Positions 44,855 through 53,637 of a stretch of DNA of 64,000 nucleotides are shown here, in pieces. The notes below the pieces were generated by a model. The model was not told where the DNA came from. It saw nothing but the letters and a program-made list of their open reading frames with translations, and searched no databases. Positions within the stretch are counted from its first letter, which is position 1. Each line of letters starts with the position of its first letter. Source of the DNA: Ichthyenterobacterium magnum. GTDB taxonomy: Bacteria > Bacteroidota > Bacteroidia > Flavobacteriales > Flavobacteriaceae. The position numbers and the translations under genes were made by a program. The stretch is from NCBI RefSeq assembly GCF_003610635.1, contig NZ_RAQJ01000001.1, forward strand, positions 992,474 through 1,056,473, read 5' to 3'.

Positions 44855-44887
44855 AAAAGCCTCGATATTTATCGAGGCTTTTTTTTT
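44855..44887 (+). terminator. Terminator after the reprolysin-like protease
   Basis: AAAAGCCTCGATA (44855-44867), TT, TATCGAGGCTTTT (44870-44882) and more T. Perfect 13-bp stem. Confidence 0.92.
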
Positions 44888-44923
44888 AGCTTAACACTCA
44901 AGTAAGATTTATCTTAAAGAAAA

Positions 44924-44940
44924 TTACGGTTTTTCCGTAA
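44924..44940. promoter_or_regulatory. 17-bp palindrome, copy 3
   Basis: TTACGGTTTTTCCGTAA, the exact reverse complement of copies 1 and 2, 91 bases before the M14 protease ATG. Confidence 0.6.
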
Positions 44941-45031
44941 ATTTTAAGTTTAACCGATTTTTTTATGGATAAAGTGTTTTTTTTGAATTAATAATAACTA
45001 ATTTCACAGTAGCTGTTAATTATTAAATCCA

Positions 45032-48000
45032 ATGAATATGAAAACAAAACTACTGTTAATCGTGGTTATCTTATGCTTTAATTTTACTTTTTCTCAAAAT
45101 AAGCATAAGGATAAAGCGGAATCTTACTTAAAGGCTAAAGGAGAAATCACATTTACCTTTAAGATTAAAAATCAATCAGATTTAAAAAGCATTACAAGTC
45201 AATTATCAATTGTAAACTTTGATAGCAAGACTCAAACGGTAAAAGCTTGGGCGAATGAAAATCAATTTAAAGAATTTTTAAGACGAAACATTCCATTTAA
45301 AGTTGATGCTATTGATAATGAAATTGGTCCAGTACAAATGTCAAGCTCTAACTCTGTATTATACAGGGCAAACAATTTAACCTTTCCGCTTACTTCGTAT
45401 CCAACCTATGCAGATTATGCACAACAGATGGCTAATTTTGCCGCAGATAATCCATCAATATGTGAGTTAGTAGACATAGGAGGAACAGTAGAAGGTGCTG
45501 GAGGCGGAAATAAAAGACTACTGTTTATTAAATTATCAGACAATGTTTTAACTCAAGAACAAGAACCTAGAGTTATGTATACATCATCAATGCATGGTGA
45601 TGAAATAGCTGGTTTCCCTATGATGCTAGATCTTATAGATTATTTTATCACAGCTTACAATGATGTAGGGCATTCAGATCATGCAAGAGTTAAAAACTTA
45701 ATAGATAATTCTGAAGTATGGATTAATCCATTAGCAAACCCTGATGGGACATACTATAATAGTGCCTCAAATACATCTGTCGCTAATGCTAGGCGTGCCA
45801 ATGCTAACGGTGTAGATTTAAATAGAAATTACCCCGATCCTTCAGGAGTTTTACATCCAGATAATCAAGCTTATCAAACCGAAACTTTAGCATTTATGAA
45901 CTTGGCAGAAACAAAGCATTTTGTTGTCTCTGCAAACTTTCATGGCGGTACAGAAGTAGTTAATTACCCTTGGGACTATACTTATAATAGACACCCAGAC
46001 GACGCTTGGTGGATTCATGTTAGTAGTGAATATGCTAATAATGTGCAGGCTGATGGTGCTAATAACGGTTTTTCAAATTATTTTACAGATATAAATAATA
46101 ATGGTATTACGCATGGCGCAGATTGGTATTTAGTAAATGGTGGACGTCAAGATTACATGAATTTTGAAAATCAAGCTAAAGAAAGTACAATTGAATTGTC
46201 ACTAGTAAAAACGCCTTCTGCTTCATTGTTAGATAATTATTGGTTATCTAATAAAGAGGCATTAATAGATTACTTAGTTCAAGGAACTTATGGGTTTAGA
46301 GGTGTAGTTAAAGATGCCGTTTCTGGTAACCCAATAGAAGCAACCGTAAAAATGGTTGGTCATGATGATTTAGGTTCATGGACAACAACAGAATTGCCTT
46401 ATGGAGATTATTATCGTCCAATAAAATCAGGAACTTATGATATTATTTTTGAAGCGCCTTGTTACCAGTCATTTACGCTAAACAATCAAATAATTTCAGA
46501 TTTTCAGACAGTAACATTAGCCGATGTTTTATTAACCCCAATAGGAGCTGTATCACCAACAGGTTTAGTAGCTTCAAATATAGGAGCAACAACAGCAACA
46601 TTAACTTGGGATGCGTCTTCTGGGTCAACTTATGATTTAAGATATAGAGAAGTTGGATCATCAAATTGGATTGTAAATGCTGAACCTTCTGCATCTTCAT
46701 CATTATCTGGATTAATTGCTGAAACACAATATGAAGCTCAGGTAAGAAGCAAATGTACAGGAGGAAGTAATTCGCCATATAGTGCTTCAATTAATTTTAC
46801 AACAATAGATGTTCAATTAAGCTATTGTAATTCAGCGAGTACGAACACTAATGATGAATATATAAGTAGGGTTCAACTCAATACTATTGATAATAGTTCT
46901 GGTCCACAGTTTTATTCAGACTTTACAAGTCAGTCTACCATTTTAACTAAAGATTCTCAATATACAATTACTGTAACACCAACATGGACGGGCCAAGTTT
47001 ATAATGAAGCATATTCAGTTTGGATAGATTACAATCGAGATGGAGATTTTAATGATTCTGGAGAGCAAGTTTGGTCACAAGGAAATACACAAGCTACTAC
47101 TGTTAGTGGGAGTTTTACTATTCCAACATCTGCAACTGAAAGTTCAACGCGGATGCGTGTTACTATGAGATATAATCAAGTACCTGGACCTTGTGATTCT
47201 TTTACTTATGGAGAAGTTGAAGATTATACAGTTGTAATTGAAAGCTCAGCTCCAGATACAACTGCACCAGTAATAGTGCTAAATGGTTCTTCGACAATAG
47301 ATTTAGACGTAGGAAGCACTTATACAGAATTGGGTGCAACGGCGAGTGATAATATAGATGGTGATATTACAGGAAGTATAGTAATAGGCGGCGATGTAGT
47401 AAATACAAGTTCAGCAGGTACGTATGTAGTAACTTACAATGTTAGTGATGCAGCAGGCAATGCAGCCACAGAAGTCACAAGAACTGTAAATGTGATACCA
47501 GATACAACTGCACCAGTAATTGTATTGAATGGATCATCGACAATAAGTTTAGATTTAGGCGGCACATACACAGAACAAGGTGCGACAGCAACAGATAATA
47601 TCGATGGCGACATAACAGGAAGTATAGTAATAGGAGGTGATGTTGTAAACACAAGTTTGGCAGGTGCATATGTGGTGACTTATAATGTAAGTGATGCAGC
47701 AGGCAATGCAGCTACTCAAGTAACACGAACTGTAAATGTGATACCAGATACAACTGCACCAGTAATTGTATTGAATGGATCATCGACAATAAGTTTAGAT
47801 TTAGGCGGCACATACACAGAACAAGGTGCGACAGCAACAGATAATATCGATGGCGACATAACAGGAAGTATAGTAATAGGAGGTGATGTTGTAAATACAA
47901 GTTCAGCAGGTGCATATGTGGTGACTTACAATGTTAGTGATACAGCAGGCAATGTAGCCACAGAAGTAACACGAACCGTAAATGTGATACCAGACACAAC

Positions 48001-50053
48001 GGCACCAGTAATAGTGCTAAATGGTTCTTCAACAATAGATTTAGACGTAGGAGGGACTTACACAGAACAAGGTGCGACAGCAACAGATAATATCGATGGC
48101 GACATAACAGGAAGTATAGTAATAGGAGGCGATGTAATAAACACAAGTTTGGCAGGTGCATATGTAGTGACCTATAATGTTAGTGATGCAGCAGGCAATG
48201 CAGCCACAGAAGTCACAAGAACTGTAAATGTGATACCAGATACAACTGCACCAGTAATAGTGCTAAATGGTTCTTCGACAATAGATTTAGACGTAGGAAG
48301 CACTTATACAGAATTGGGTGCAACGGCGAGTGATATTATCGATGGCGACATAACAGGAAGTATAATAATAGGCGGCGATGTAGTAAACACAAGTTTGGCA
48401 GGTGCATATGTAGTGACCTATAATGTTAGTGATGCAGCAGGCAATGCAGCTACAGAAGCTACACGAACTGTAAATGTGATACCAGACACAACGGCACCAG
48501 TAATAGTGCTAAATGGTTCTTCAACAATAAATTTAGATTTAGGCGGCACATACACAGAATTGGGCGCAACGGCGAGCGATAATATCGATGGCGATATAAC
48601 CTCAAATATAGTTGTTGAAGGTGATGTTGTAAACACTAGTTTGGCAGGCACATATGTAGTGACTTATAATGTAAGTGATGCAGCAGGCAATGCAGCTACA
48701 GAAGCTACACGAACTGTAAATGTGAATGAAATAGTTAACGGTTGTACAGGAGGCATATCTTCATTTCCTTATTCAGAAGGATTTGAAAATACTTTAGGAG
48801 CATGGTCGCAGTCTACAAATGATGATATTAATTGGACTGTTGATGCTAATGGAACACCTTCAAATAATACTGGTCCAGCAAGCGCAATTCAAGGTGCATA
48901 TTATGTTTTTGTTGAAGCATCAGTAAATGGTACAGGTTATCCAGATAAAAGAGCAATATTAAATTCACCTTGTTTTGATTTATCAGCATTATCAGAGGCA
49001 ACATTTAGTTTTAAATATCATATGTATGGTGCATCTGATATGGGAAGTATAGATTTAGAAATTAGTAATGACCAAGGAAACACATGGACTAGTATTTGGA
49101 ATCAAACAGGAAATAAAGGAAATTCATGGCAAACAGCAAATGTAGACTTAACGGCTTATGTTGGAGGAGGCGTTCAATTACGATTTAATCGCTTTGTTGG
49201 AAGTACTTGGCAAGCAGATATAGCAATAGATGATGTGAGTCTAGTAGAAGGCGAATTTGTAATAACACAATGTTCTGGAGGAATAACTACTTATCCATAT
49301 ACTGAAGGATTTGAGAACTCTATAGGCGCATGGTCACAGTCAACAGCTGATGACATTAACTGGACAGTAGATGCTAACGGAACACCTTCAAACAACACAG
49401 GACCATCAAGCGCAATAGAAGGTAATAACTATATTTTTGTTGAAGCTTCTGGTAATGGCACTGGATATCCAAGTAAACAAGCAATTATTACATCACCATG
49501 TTATGATTTTACAAACGAAACATTAATAAAATTTGATTTTAACTATCATATGTATGGTTCTACAGATATGGGAACAATCGCCCTTGAAGTTAGTAATGAC
49601 GATGGAAATAATTGGGTTAGTGTTTGGAGCGAATCAGGAAATAAAGGCAACTCATGGCAATCATACAGCGTAGATTTATCTTCATACTCAGGAGAAAGTA
49701 TACAATTACGATTTAATAGAATTACTGGAGGTACTTGGCAAGCAGATATAGCAATTGATAATATTAATTTAACGACATCAAGTGGTTCAGCAAGATTTCA
49801 GCAAGTTAAAGACATAGATTACAATTTTAGTACTATTAAACTATATCCTAATCCAGTAAAAGGAAATAGCTTAAATGTTGTTACTACTTATACTAATATG
49901 AGTTATGAAATATATAATACTGTTGGTCAGATTGTCGCTAAAGGAAAAGTGAAAAACAATACAATTAATATTGAAAATTTAGAAGGAGCTTTTTATCAAA
50001 TAAAGTTTACAACTAAAAACAAAACAATTATAAAACGATTTATTAAAGAGTAA
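45032..50053 (+). CDS. Giant secreted M14 zinc carboxypeptidase with six DUF5011 and two MAM-like modules, T9SS cargo
   Basis: A 1673-residue protein with signal peptide (about 1-22). The M14 peptidase domain (about 110-415) is complete: zinc ligands H188 and E191 (H-G-D-E) and H304 (F-H-G-G), substrate residues in L-N-R-N-Y-P (263-268) and catalytic Glu388. A transthyretin-like domain (about 420-500), fibronectin III (507-590), GEVED (593-737), six 82-residue DUF5011 repeats (745-1235), two MAM-like domains (about 1235-1405 and 1412-1585) and a T9SS tail (Y-P-N-P near 1608) follow. It removes C-terminal residues from external peptides and could act with the endoprotease upstream. The nucleotide repeats are almost identical. 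Confidence 0.93.
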   Translation: MNMKTKLLLIVVILCFNFTFSQNKHKDKAESYLKAKGEITFTFKIKNQSDLKSITSQLSIVNFDSKTQTVKAWANENQFKEFLRRNIPFKVDAIDNEIGPVQMSSSNSVLYRANNLTFPLTSYPTYADYAQQMANFAADNPSICELVDIGGTVEGAGGGNKRLLFIKLSDNVLTQEQEPRVMYTSSMHGDEIAGFPMMLDLIDYFITAYNDVGHSDHARVKNLIDNSEVWINPLANPDGTYYNSASNTSVANARRANANGVDLNRNYPDPSGVLHPDNQAYQTETLAFMNLAETKHFVVSANFHGGTEVVNYPWDYTYNRHPDDAWWIHVSSEYANNVQADGANNGFSNYFTDINNNGITHGADWYLVNGGRQDYMNFENQAKESTIELSLVKTPSASLLDNYWLSNKEALIDYLVQGTYGFRGVVKDAVSGNPIEATVKMVGHDDLGSWTTTELPYGDYYRPIKSGTYDIIFEAPCYQSFTLNNQIISDFQTVTLADVLLTPIGAVSPTGLVASNIGATTATLTWDASSGSTYDLRYREVGSSNWIVNAEPSASSSLSGLIAETQYEAQVRSKCTGGSNSPYSASINFTTIDVQLSYCNSASTNTNDEYISRVQLNTIDNSSGPQFYSDFTSQSTILTKDSQYTITVTPTWTGQVYNEAYSVWIDYNRDGDFNDSGEQVWSQGNTQATTVSGSFTIPTSATESSTRMRVTMRYNQVPGPCDSFTYGEVEDYTVVIESSAPDTTAPVIVLNGSSTIDLDVGSTYTELGATASDNIDGDITGSIVIGGDVVNTSSAGTYVVTYNVSDAAGNAATEVTRTVNVIPDTTAPVIVLNGSSTISLDLGGTYTEQGATATDNIDGDITGSIVIGGDVVNTSLAGAYVVTYNVSDAAGNAATQVTRTVNVIPDTTAPVIVLNGSSTISLDLGGTYTEQGATATDNIDGDITGSIVIGGDVVNTSSAGAYVVTYNVSDTAGNVATEVTRTVNVIPDTTAPVIVLNGSSTIDLDVGGTYTEQGATATDNIDGDITGSIVIGGDVINTSLAGAYVVTYNVSDAAGNAATEVTRTVNVIPDTTAPVIVLNGSSTIDLDVGSTYTELGATASDIIDGDITGSIIIGGDVVNTSLAGAYVVTYNVSDAAGNAATEATRTVNVIPDTTAPVIVLNGSSTINLDLGGTYTELGATASDNIDGDITSNIVVEGDVVNTSLAGTYVVTYNVSDAAGNAATEATRTVNVNEIVNGCTGGISSFPYSEGFENTLGAWSQSTNDDINWTVDANGTPSNNTGPASAIQGAYYVFVEASVNGTGYPDKRAILNSPCFDLSALSEATFSFKYHMYGASDMGSIDLEISNDQGNTWTSIWNQTGNKGNSWQTANVDLTAYVGGGVQLRFNRFVGSTWQADIAIDDVSLVEGEFVITQCSGGITTYPYTEGFENSIGAWSQSTADDINWTVDANGTPSNNTGPSSAIEGNNYIFVEASGNGTGYPSKQAIITSPCYDFTNETLIKFDFNYHMYGSTDMGTIALEVSNDDGNNWVSVWSESGNKGNSWQSYSVDLSSYSGESIQLRFNRITGGTWQADIAIDNINLTTSSGSARFQQVKDIDYNFSTIKLYPNPVKGNSLNVVTTYTNMSYEIYNTVGQIVAKGKVKNNTINIENLEGAFYQIKFTTKNKTIIKRFIKE
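47264..48739 (+). repeat. Six 246-bp tandem repeats in the M14 protease gene
   Basis: The GCACCAGTAAT start recurs at 47264, 47510, 47756, 48002, 48248 and 48494, exactly 246 bases (82 codons) each time. Copies 2 and 3 are nearly identical at DNA level; the rest mix shared variants, and copy 6 is the most diverged at its 3' end, as expected from repeated unequal exchange. Confidence 0.95.
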
Positions 50054-50062
50054 TATAATTGT

Positions 50063-50096
50063 AAAAAAAGCTCAGATGTTTTTCTGGGCTTTTTTT
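50063..50096. terminator. Bidirectional terminator between the M14 protease and exonuclease genes
   Basis: AAAAAAAGCTCAGA (50063-50076), loop TGTTTT, TCTGGGCTTTTTTT (50083-50096) with one G-U pair, between convergent genes. It overlaps the stop codon of the minus-strand gene. Confidence 0.88.
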
Positions 50097-50808
50097 ATAT
50101 GTGAATAATTTCATCTTTAGACAAGATGCTGTCTCCTCGAAGGCGTAAAAAGATTTGAGCAACTGCAATTGTGTCTTTTTCACAATAGTTGATAATTCTA
50201 TCTATTTCATTTTCTTCATAGTATACACGATATACTTCACTACCATCAATATCATCTTTTGGTGAAGGAATTCCTAAAACATTAGTTAATAGTTTTAGAG
50301 ATGTATAGTTTTTATAGTCACCAAACTTCCATAATTCTAAAGTATCTAGATGAGGTACTTCCCAAGGCTTCTTACCAAATAGATTTAACTTATAGGGCAA
50401 CTCAATCTTGTTTATAATCATGCGACGTGCGATATATGGAAAGTCAAATTCTTTACCATTATGAGCACATAATAAATGTTTAGCTTGGCTAAAATGTGAA
50501 ATTAATAGGTTTTTAAAATCCTTCAGAATTTTTACTTCATCACCATAAAAAGATGTAGTTCTAAAAGTTCTTATATCACCTTGAAATGTAAAGTAACCTA
50601 CAGAAATGCAGATGATTTTCCCAAATTCAGCCCAAATTCCTGCGCGTTCATAAAACGCTTCGGCAGTAAATTCATCTTTACGCTGGTATTGTGATTTTAA
50701 TTCCCAAAGCTCTTGCTTGGTTGTATCTAAATCTGAAAAATGCTGAACCTCAGGAACAGTTTCTATATCCAGAAATAAAATATTTTCAAGATTGAGTTTA
50801 GAGATCAT
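50095..50808 (-). CDS. Predicted 3'-5' exonuclease (DNA polymerase B-type exonuclease fold)
   Basis: A 237-residue RNase H-like (DnaQ superfamily) exonuclease close to the PolB-like exonuclease 2 family. ExoI is F-L-D-I-E-T (about 12-17, Asp/Glu metal ligands), ExoII is H-N-G-K-E-F-D-F-P-Y (about 115-124) and ExoIII is Y-C-E-K-D-T (about 208-213). It is free-standing, with no polymerase domain, and so likely acts in DNA repair or trimming. Its start overlaps the serine hydrolase gene by 11 bases. Confidence 0.87.
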   Translation of the reverse strand: MISKLNLENILFLDIETVPEVQHFSDLDTTKQELWELKSQYQRKDEFTAEAFYERAGIWAEFGKIICISVGYFTFQGDIRTFRTTSFYGDEVKILKDFKNLLISHFSQAKHLLCAHNGKEFDFPYIARRMIINKIELPYKLNLFGKKPWEVPHLDTLELWKFGDYKNYTSLKLLTNVLGIPSPKDDIDGSEVYRVYYEENEIDRIINYCEKDTIAVAQIFLRLRGDSILSKDEIIHI

Positions 50809-51949
50809 AACCTAACATTTTATAAGCTTCTTCAATATAAGTTGAAATGTCATCTGTAAATGAAGCGATAGCATCACCAGGACCTTTAGAGTGCCCCAAT
50901 CTTACAATAATAATATTATCATTTGGTTCTACAATTACATATTGCCCCAAATGACCACGCATCATAAAAAACTGTTTGTCATCAATCTTTTTTATCCAAA
51001 AGCCGTAACCATAAATGGGGTTTTCAGGAAAACGCGGCGTAATAGACTTTGCAACAAAAGCAGAATCTAAGAGTTGTTTCCCATTCCATTTTCCATGGTC
51101 TTTATAGAGTTTTCCAAAGCGCGCAAAATCTTTAGCATTACTTGAAATACTTGTAAACGCTTTTGCTAATCTGTTCTCTTCATCATCTAATTGCCATAAA
51201 GCATCTTCTGTAGCACCTAAAGGTTTCCAAAAACTTTCAGAAAGATATTGCGCTAATGGTTTACCTGTTGCTTTTTGAATTATCATTCCTAACAAAGATG
51301 TACTTCCACTTAAGTATTTAAACTCTACTCCTGGAGTTTCAACTATTTTTTGATTTAATATAGTTTCTGCTAAATCATCATCATAATTTGCGCGTGCAGT
51401 TACAGAAAAAGGGCTTGTGTAATGTTCTACCCAATCTAGACCAGAAGCCATTGATGATAAATCGCCAACAGTTGTTTTTGCATAACTATATTCGGGATAA
51501 AAGTCACTAATAGGTTGATCTAAACTCTTAATAAATCCTTGCATTATAGCTTTTCCCAATAAGGCGGAAGTAATACTTTTAGCCATAGAAAACGAATTAG
51601 TTTTAGATGTCTCGTTAAAACCATCATAATAGTTTTCAAACCAAATACTGTCATTCTTTATAATGACATAAGCTATAGTTCCGTTTTCTTTATTTATTTT
51701 ATTTAATTCTATTGTTTCTTTTTTTGAATTATAATTTTTATGATTTGGCCAAGGGCTTGGATTGTTCCCTTTTTCTATAACATCATTTTCAAAATAAGGG
51801 TAATCATCTATAAAAGCAGTTGTATGGCCAGTAAAGTAAACAACTCTTACTCCTTTTAGAATATAGTCGTAGTCAAAAATATAAAGCGTAATAATAATTG
51901 CTATAAGTATTCCAACAATCCATTTCAAGAGTTTTTTAATAAAGGTCAT
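50798..51949 (-). CDS. Beta-lactamase-family serine hydrolase
   Basis: A 383-residue membrane-anchored hydrolase of the class C beta-lactamase/PBP4-like fold. One N-terminal membrane helix (about 8-26) leads to the domain, with catalytic S121-M-A-K124 (S-x-x-K), a Y-L-S-G motif near 213 in place of Y-x-N, and H-L-G-Q near 345. Members are often esterases or peptidases; no evidence here that it breaks down beta-lactams. Its stop overlaps the exonuclease start, so the two are coupled. Confidence 0.85.
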   Translation of the reverse strand: MTFIKKLLKWIVGILIAIIITLYIFDYDYILKGVRVVYFTGHTTAFIDDYPYFENDVIEKGNNPSPWPNHKNYNSKKETIELNKINKENGTIAYVIIKNDSIWFENYYDGFNETSKTNSFSMAKSITSALLGKAIMQGFIKSLDQPISDFYPEYSYAKTTVGDLSSMASGLDWVEHYTSPFSVTARANYDDDLAETILNQKIVETPGVEFKYLSGSTSLLGMIIQKATGKPLAQYLSESFWKPLGATEDALWQLDDEENRLAKAFTSISSNAKDFARFGKLYKDHGKWNGKQLLDSAFVAKSITPRFPENPIYGYGFWIKKIDDKQFFMMRGHLGQYVIVEPNDNIIIVRLGHSKGPGDAIASFTDDISTYIEEAYKMLGYDL

Positions 51950-52016
51950 ATGATAATAATTTATAACTTAAAGATAAAAGTTTTATTCAATATGATATTC
52001 CTTTTTGCAAAGGAAT

Positions 52017-52490
52017 TTAAAACAAAGATTGTTGTTTATAAGGGCTTTCATGTTCTAACAACCATTGTTTTCTGTGTAAGCCACCTGCATAACCTGTTAG
52101 GCTGCCATCACTACCAATAACACGATGGCAAGGCACAATAATCCAAAGTGGATTTTTACCATTGGCATTAGCAACAGCTCTAATAGCTTTTACGTCGCCA
52201 AGTTGTTTAGACAACTCTAAATAAGAAACTGTTTTACCATATGGAATTTGCTCTAATGCATCCCAAACTCTTTTTTGAAAATCTGTGCCTTGAGGATTTA
52301 ATTTAAGGTTGAATTGATTGCGGTCGCCATTAAAATATTCTTGAAGTTGATACACACAATCTTGTAATTCATCAGGAATGATATGAGTTATTACCTCGTT
52401 AGAGTTTAATACTGAGACAGACGAAATACCTTCATTATCACCAATTATTTTAGCGATACCTAAAGGTGTTTCTATCATGCAGGTTTCCAT
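52017..52490 (-). CDS. Methylated-DNA-protein cysteine methyltransferase
   Basis: A 157-residue O6-alkylguanine repair protein that transfers the alkyl group to its own cysteine. The active site is P-C121-H-R-V-I, after the DNA-binding helix-turn-helix (Y-G-K-T-V-S-Y near 84-90, with R-A-V-A-N-A-N-G-K-N-P), and the C-terminal G-Y-A-G-G-L-x-R-K loop is intact. There is no Ada-type N-terminal regulator domain. Its ATG overlaps the stop of the CNNM/CBS gene by one base. Confidence 0.94.
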   Translation of the reverse strand: METCMIETPLGIAKIIGDNEGISSVSVLNSNEVITHIIPDELQDCVYQLQEYFNGDRNQFNLKLNPQGTDFQKRVWDALEQIPYGKTVSYLELSKQLGDVKAIRAVANANGKNPLWIIVPCHRVIGSDGSLTGYAGGLHRKQWLLEHESPYKQQSLF

Positions 52491-53611
52491 TATTCTTCAG
52501 GAGTTGTGTCGTCTAAAATACCTAATTTTTTTGCTCTAGCTTCCCAGTTTTTTCGAGCCTGTACTTGAAGGTCTGATACATTATCGCTTTCGTCCATAAT
52601 CTCTAAGCCAAGTAAGGTTTCAATAACATCTTCCATCGTAACTAAACCACTTACAGTACCATATTCATCAACAACCAAAGCCATATGGTTTCTTGTTTCT
52701 ACAAGTTGCTCAAATAGTATTGGTATTACCATATCTCTATTTACAATAATGATATTTCGTTTGATTTCTGATAGTTTTTTATCACCATTGCCTAAAGCCA
52801 TTTCTTTAAACACATCATCTTTTAAAACAAGACCTTTTATATTGTCTTCGGTATCGATATAAACAGGAATTCTAGAAAAACGAAGGTTGAGGTTTTTATT
52901 AAAAAAATCTTCAACTGTAGTTGTTTCGTTTTCAGTTTTCATGACAGTTCTAGGCGTCATGATATTTTTTGCCATAACATCTTTAAAAGTCAAGAGGTTT
53001 TTAATAACTTTACTTTCAGATTCTTGAAACACACCTTCTTCATGAGCCATATCTGCCATAACATGAAAGTCTTCTCTACTTAATACACTACCATGATGAC
53101 CTTTACCTCCAATAAGTTTTGTGGTAAGTTGAAGTAGCCATAAAATGCCTGTATATTTTAATGGCGCAATTAGTATTTTTAAAGCTTTAGTTGTAAAATT
53201 TGCTAGTTGTTTCCAATAAGTTGCTCCAATAGTTTTTGGGATTATCTCTGAAGCTACTAATATAAAAATGGTCATAATTGAAGAGACAACACCAACCATT
53301 AAGTCTTCTGTAAACTCAATTCCAAAAAAACGCCTAGTTTGCATACCATAAAGCTCAGCATAAGCAACTTTAGCTTGTACACCTACTAAAATAGCTCCAA
53401 CCGTATGCGCAATAGTATTAAGTGTAAGAATTGCTATTAATGGTCTATCTACATCTTTTTTTAAACCTTCTAATGCAGTAGCATAAGCTTTCCCTTCTTT
53501 CTTTTTTACATTAATAAAAGTAGGTGTAACGCTAAGTAAAACGGCTTCTAGAATAGAGCACAAGAATGAAAAGAAAATTGAAATAATTCCGTAGAATAAA
53601 AGTAAAGCCAT
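52490..53611 (-). CDS. CNNM/CBS-domain membrane protein (hemolysin C/CorC-like family)
   Basis: A 373-residue protein with an N-terminal CNNM (DUF21) domain of three to four membrane helices (about 5-170), then two CBS domains (about 215-335) containing I-M-T-P-R-T and D-E-Y-G-T-V-S-G-L-V-T-M-E-D. The family is linked to magnesium or cobalt handling; the old name hemolysin is misleading. The C-terminal CorC/HlyC domain is short or missing, as in other members of this length. It lies 26 bases after the hemB stop and may be cotranscribed with it. Confidence 0.87.
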   Translation of the reverse strand: MALLLFYGIISIFFSFLCSILEAVLLSVTPTFINVKKKEGKAYATALEGLKKDVDRPLIAILTLNTIAHTVGAILVGVQAKVAYAELYGMQTRRFFGIEFTEDLMVGVVSSIMTIFILVASEIIPKTIGATYWKQLANFTTKALKILIAPLKYTGILWLLQLTTKLIGGKGHHGSVLSREDFHVMADMAHEEGVFQESESKVIKNLLTFKDVMAKNIMTPRTVMKTENETTTVEDFFNKNLNLRFSRIPVYIDTEDNIKGLVLKDDVFKEMALGNGDKKLSEIKRNIIIVNRDMVIPILFEQLVETRNHMALVVDEYGTVSGLVTMEDVIETLLGLEIMDESDNVSDLQVQARKNWEARAKKLGILDDTTPEE

Positions 53612-53637
53612 TAATAGTAGTTTGTTAGAGCACTAAT

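Noticed and set aside
47434-48651. Several minus-strand open frames of 60-77 codons in the M14 protease gene
   Set aside because: They recur with the 246-bp repeat and are opposite the coding strand; low complexity Leu/His-rich products show they are shadows.
50798-51949. Antibiotic-resistance beta-lactamase
   Set aside because: Class C-like fold but membrane-anchored with a Y-L-S-G site; such proteins are usually esterases or peptidases.
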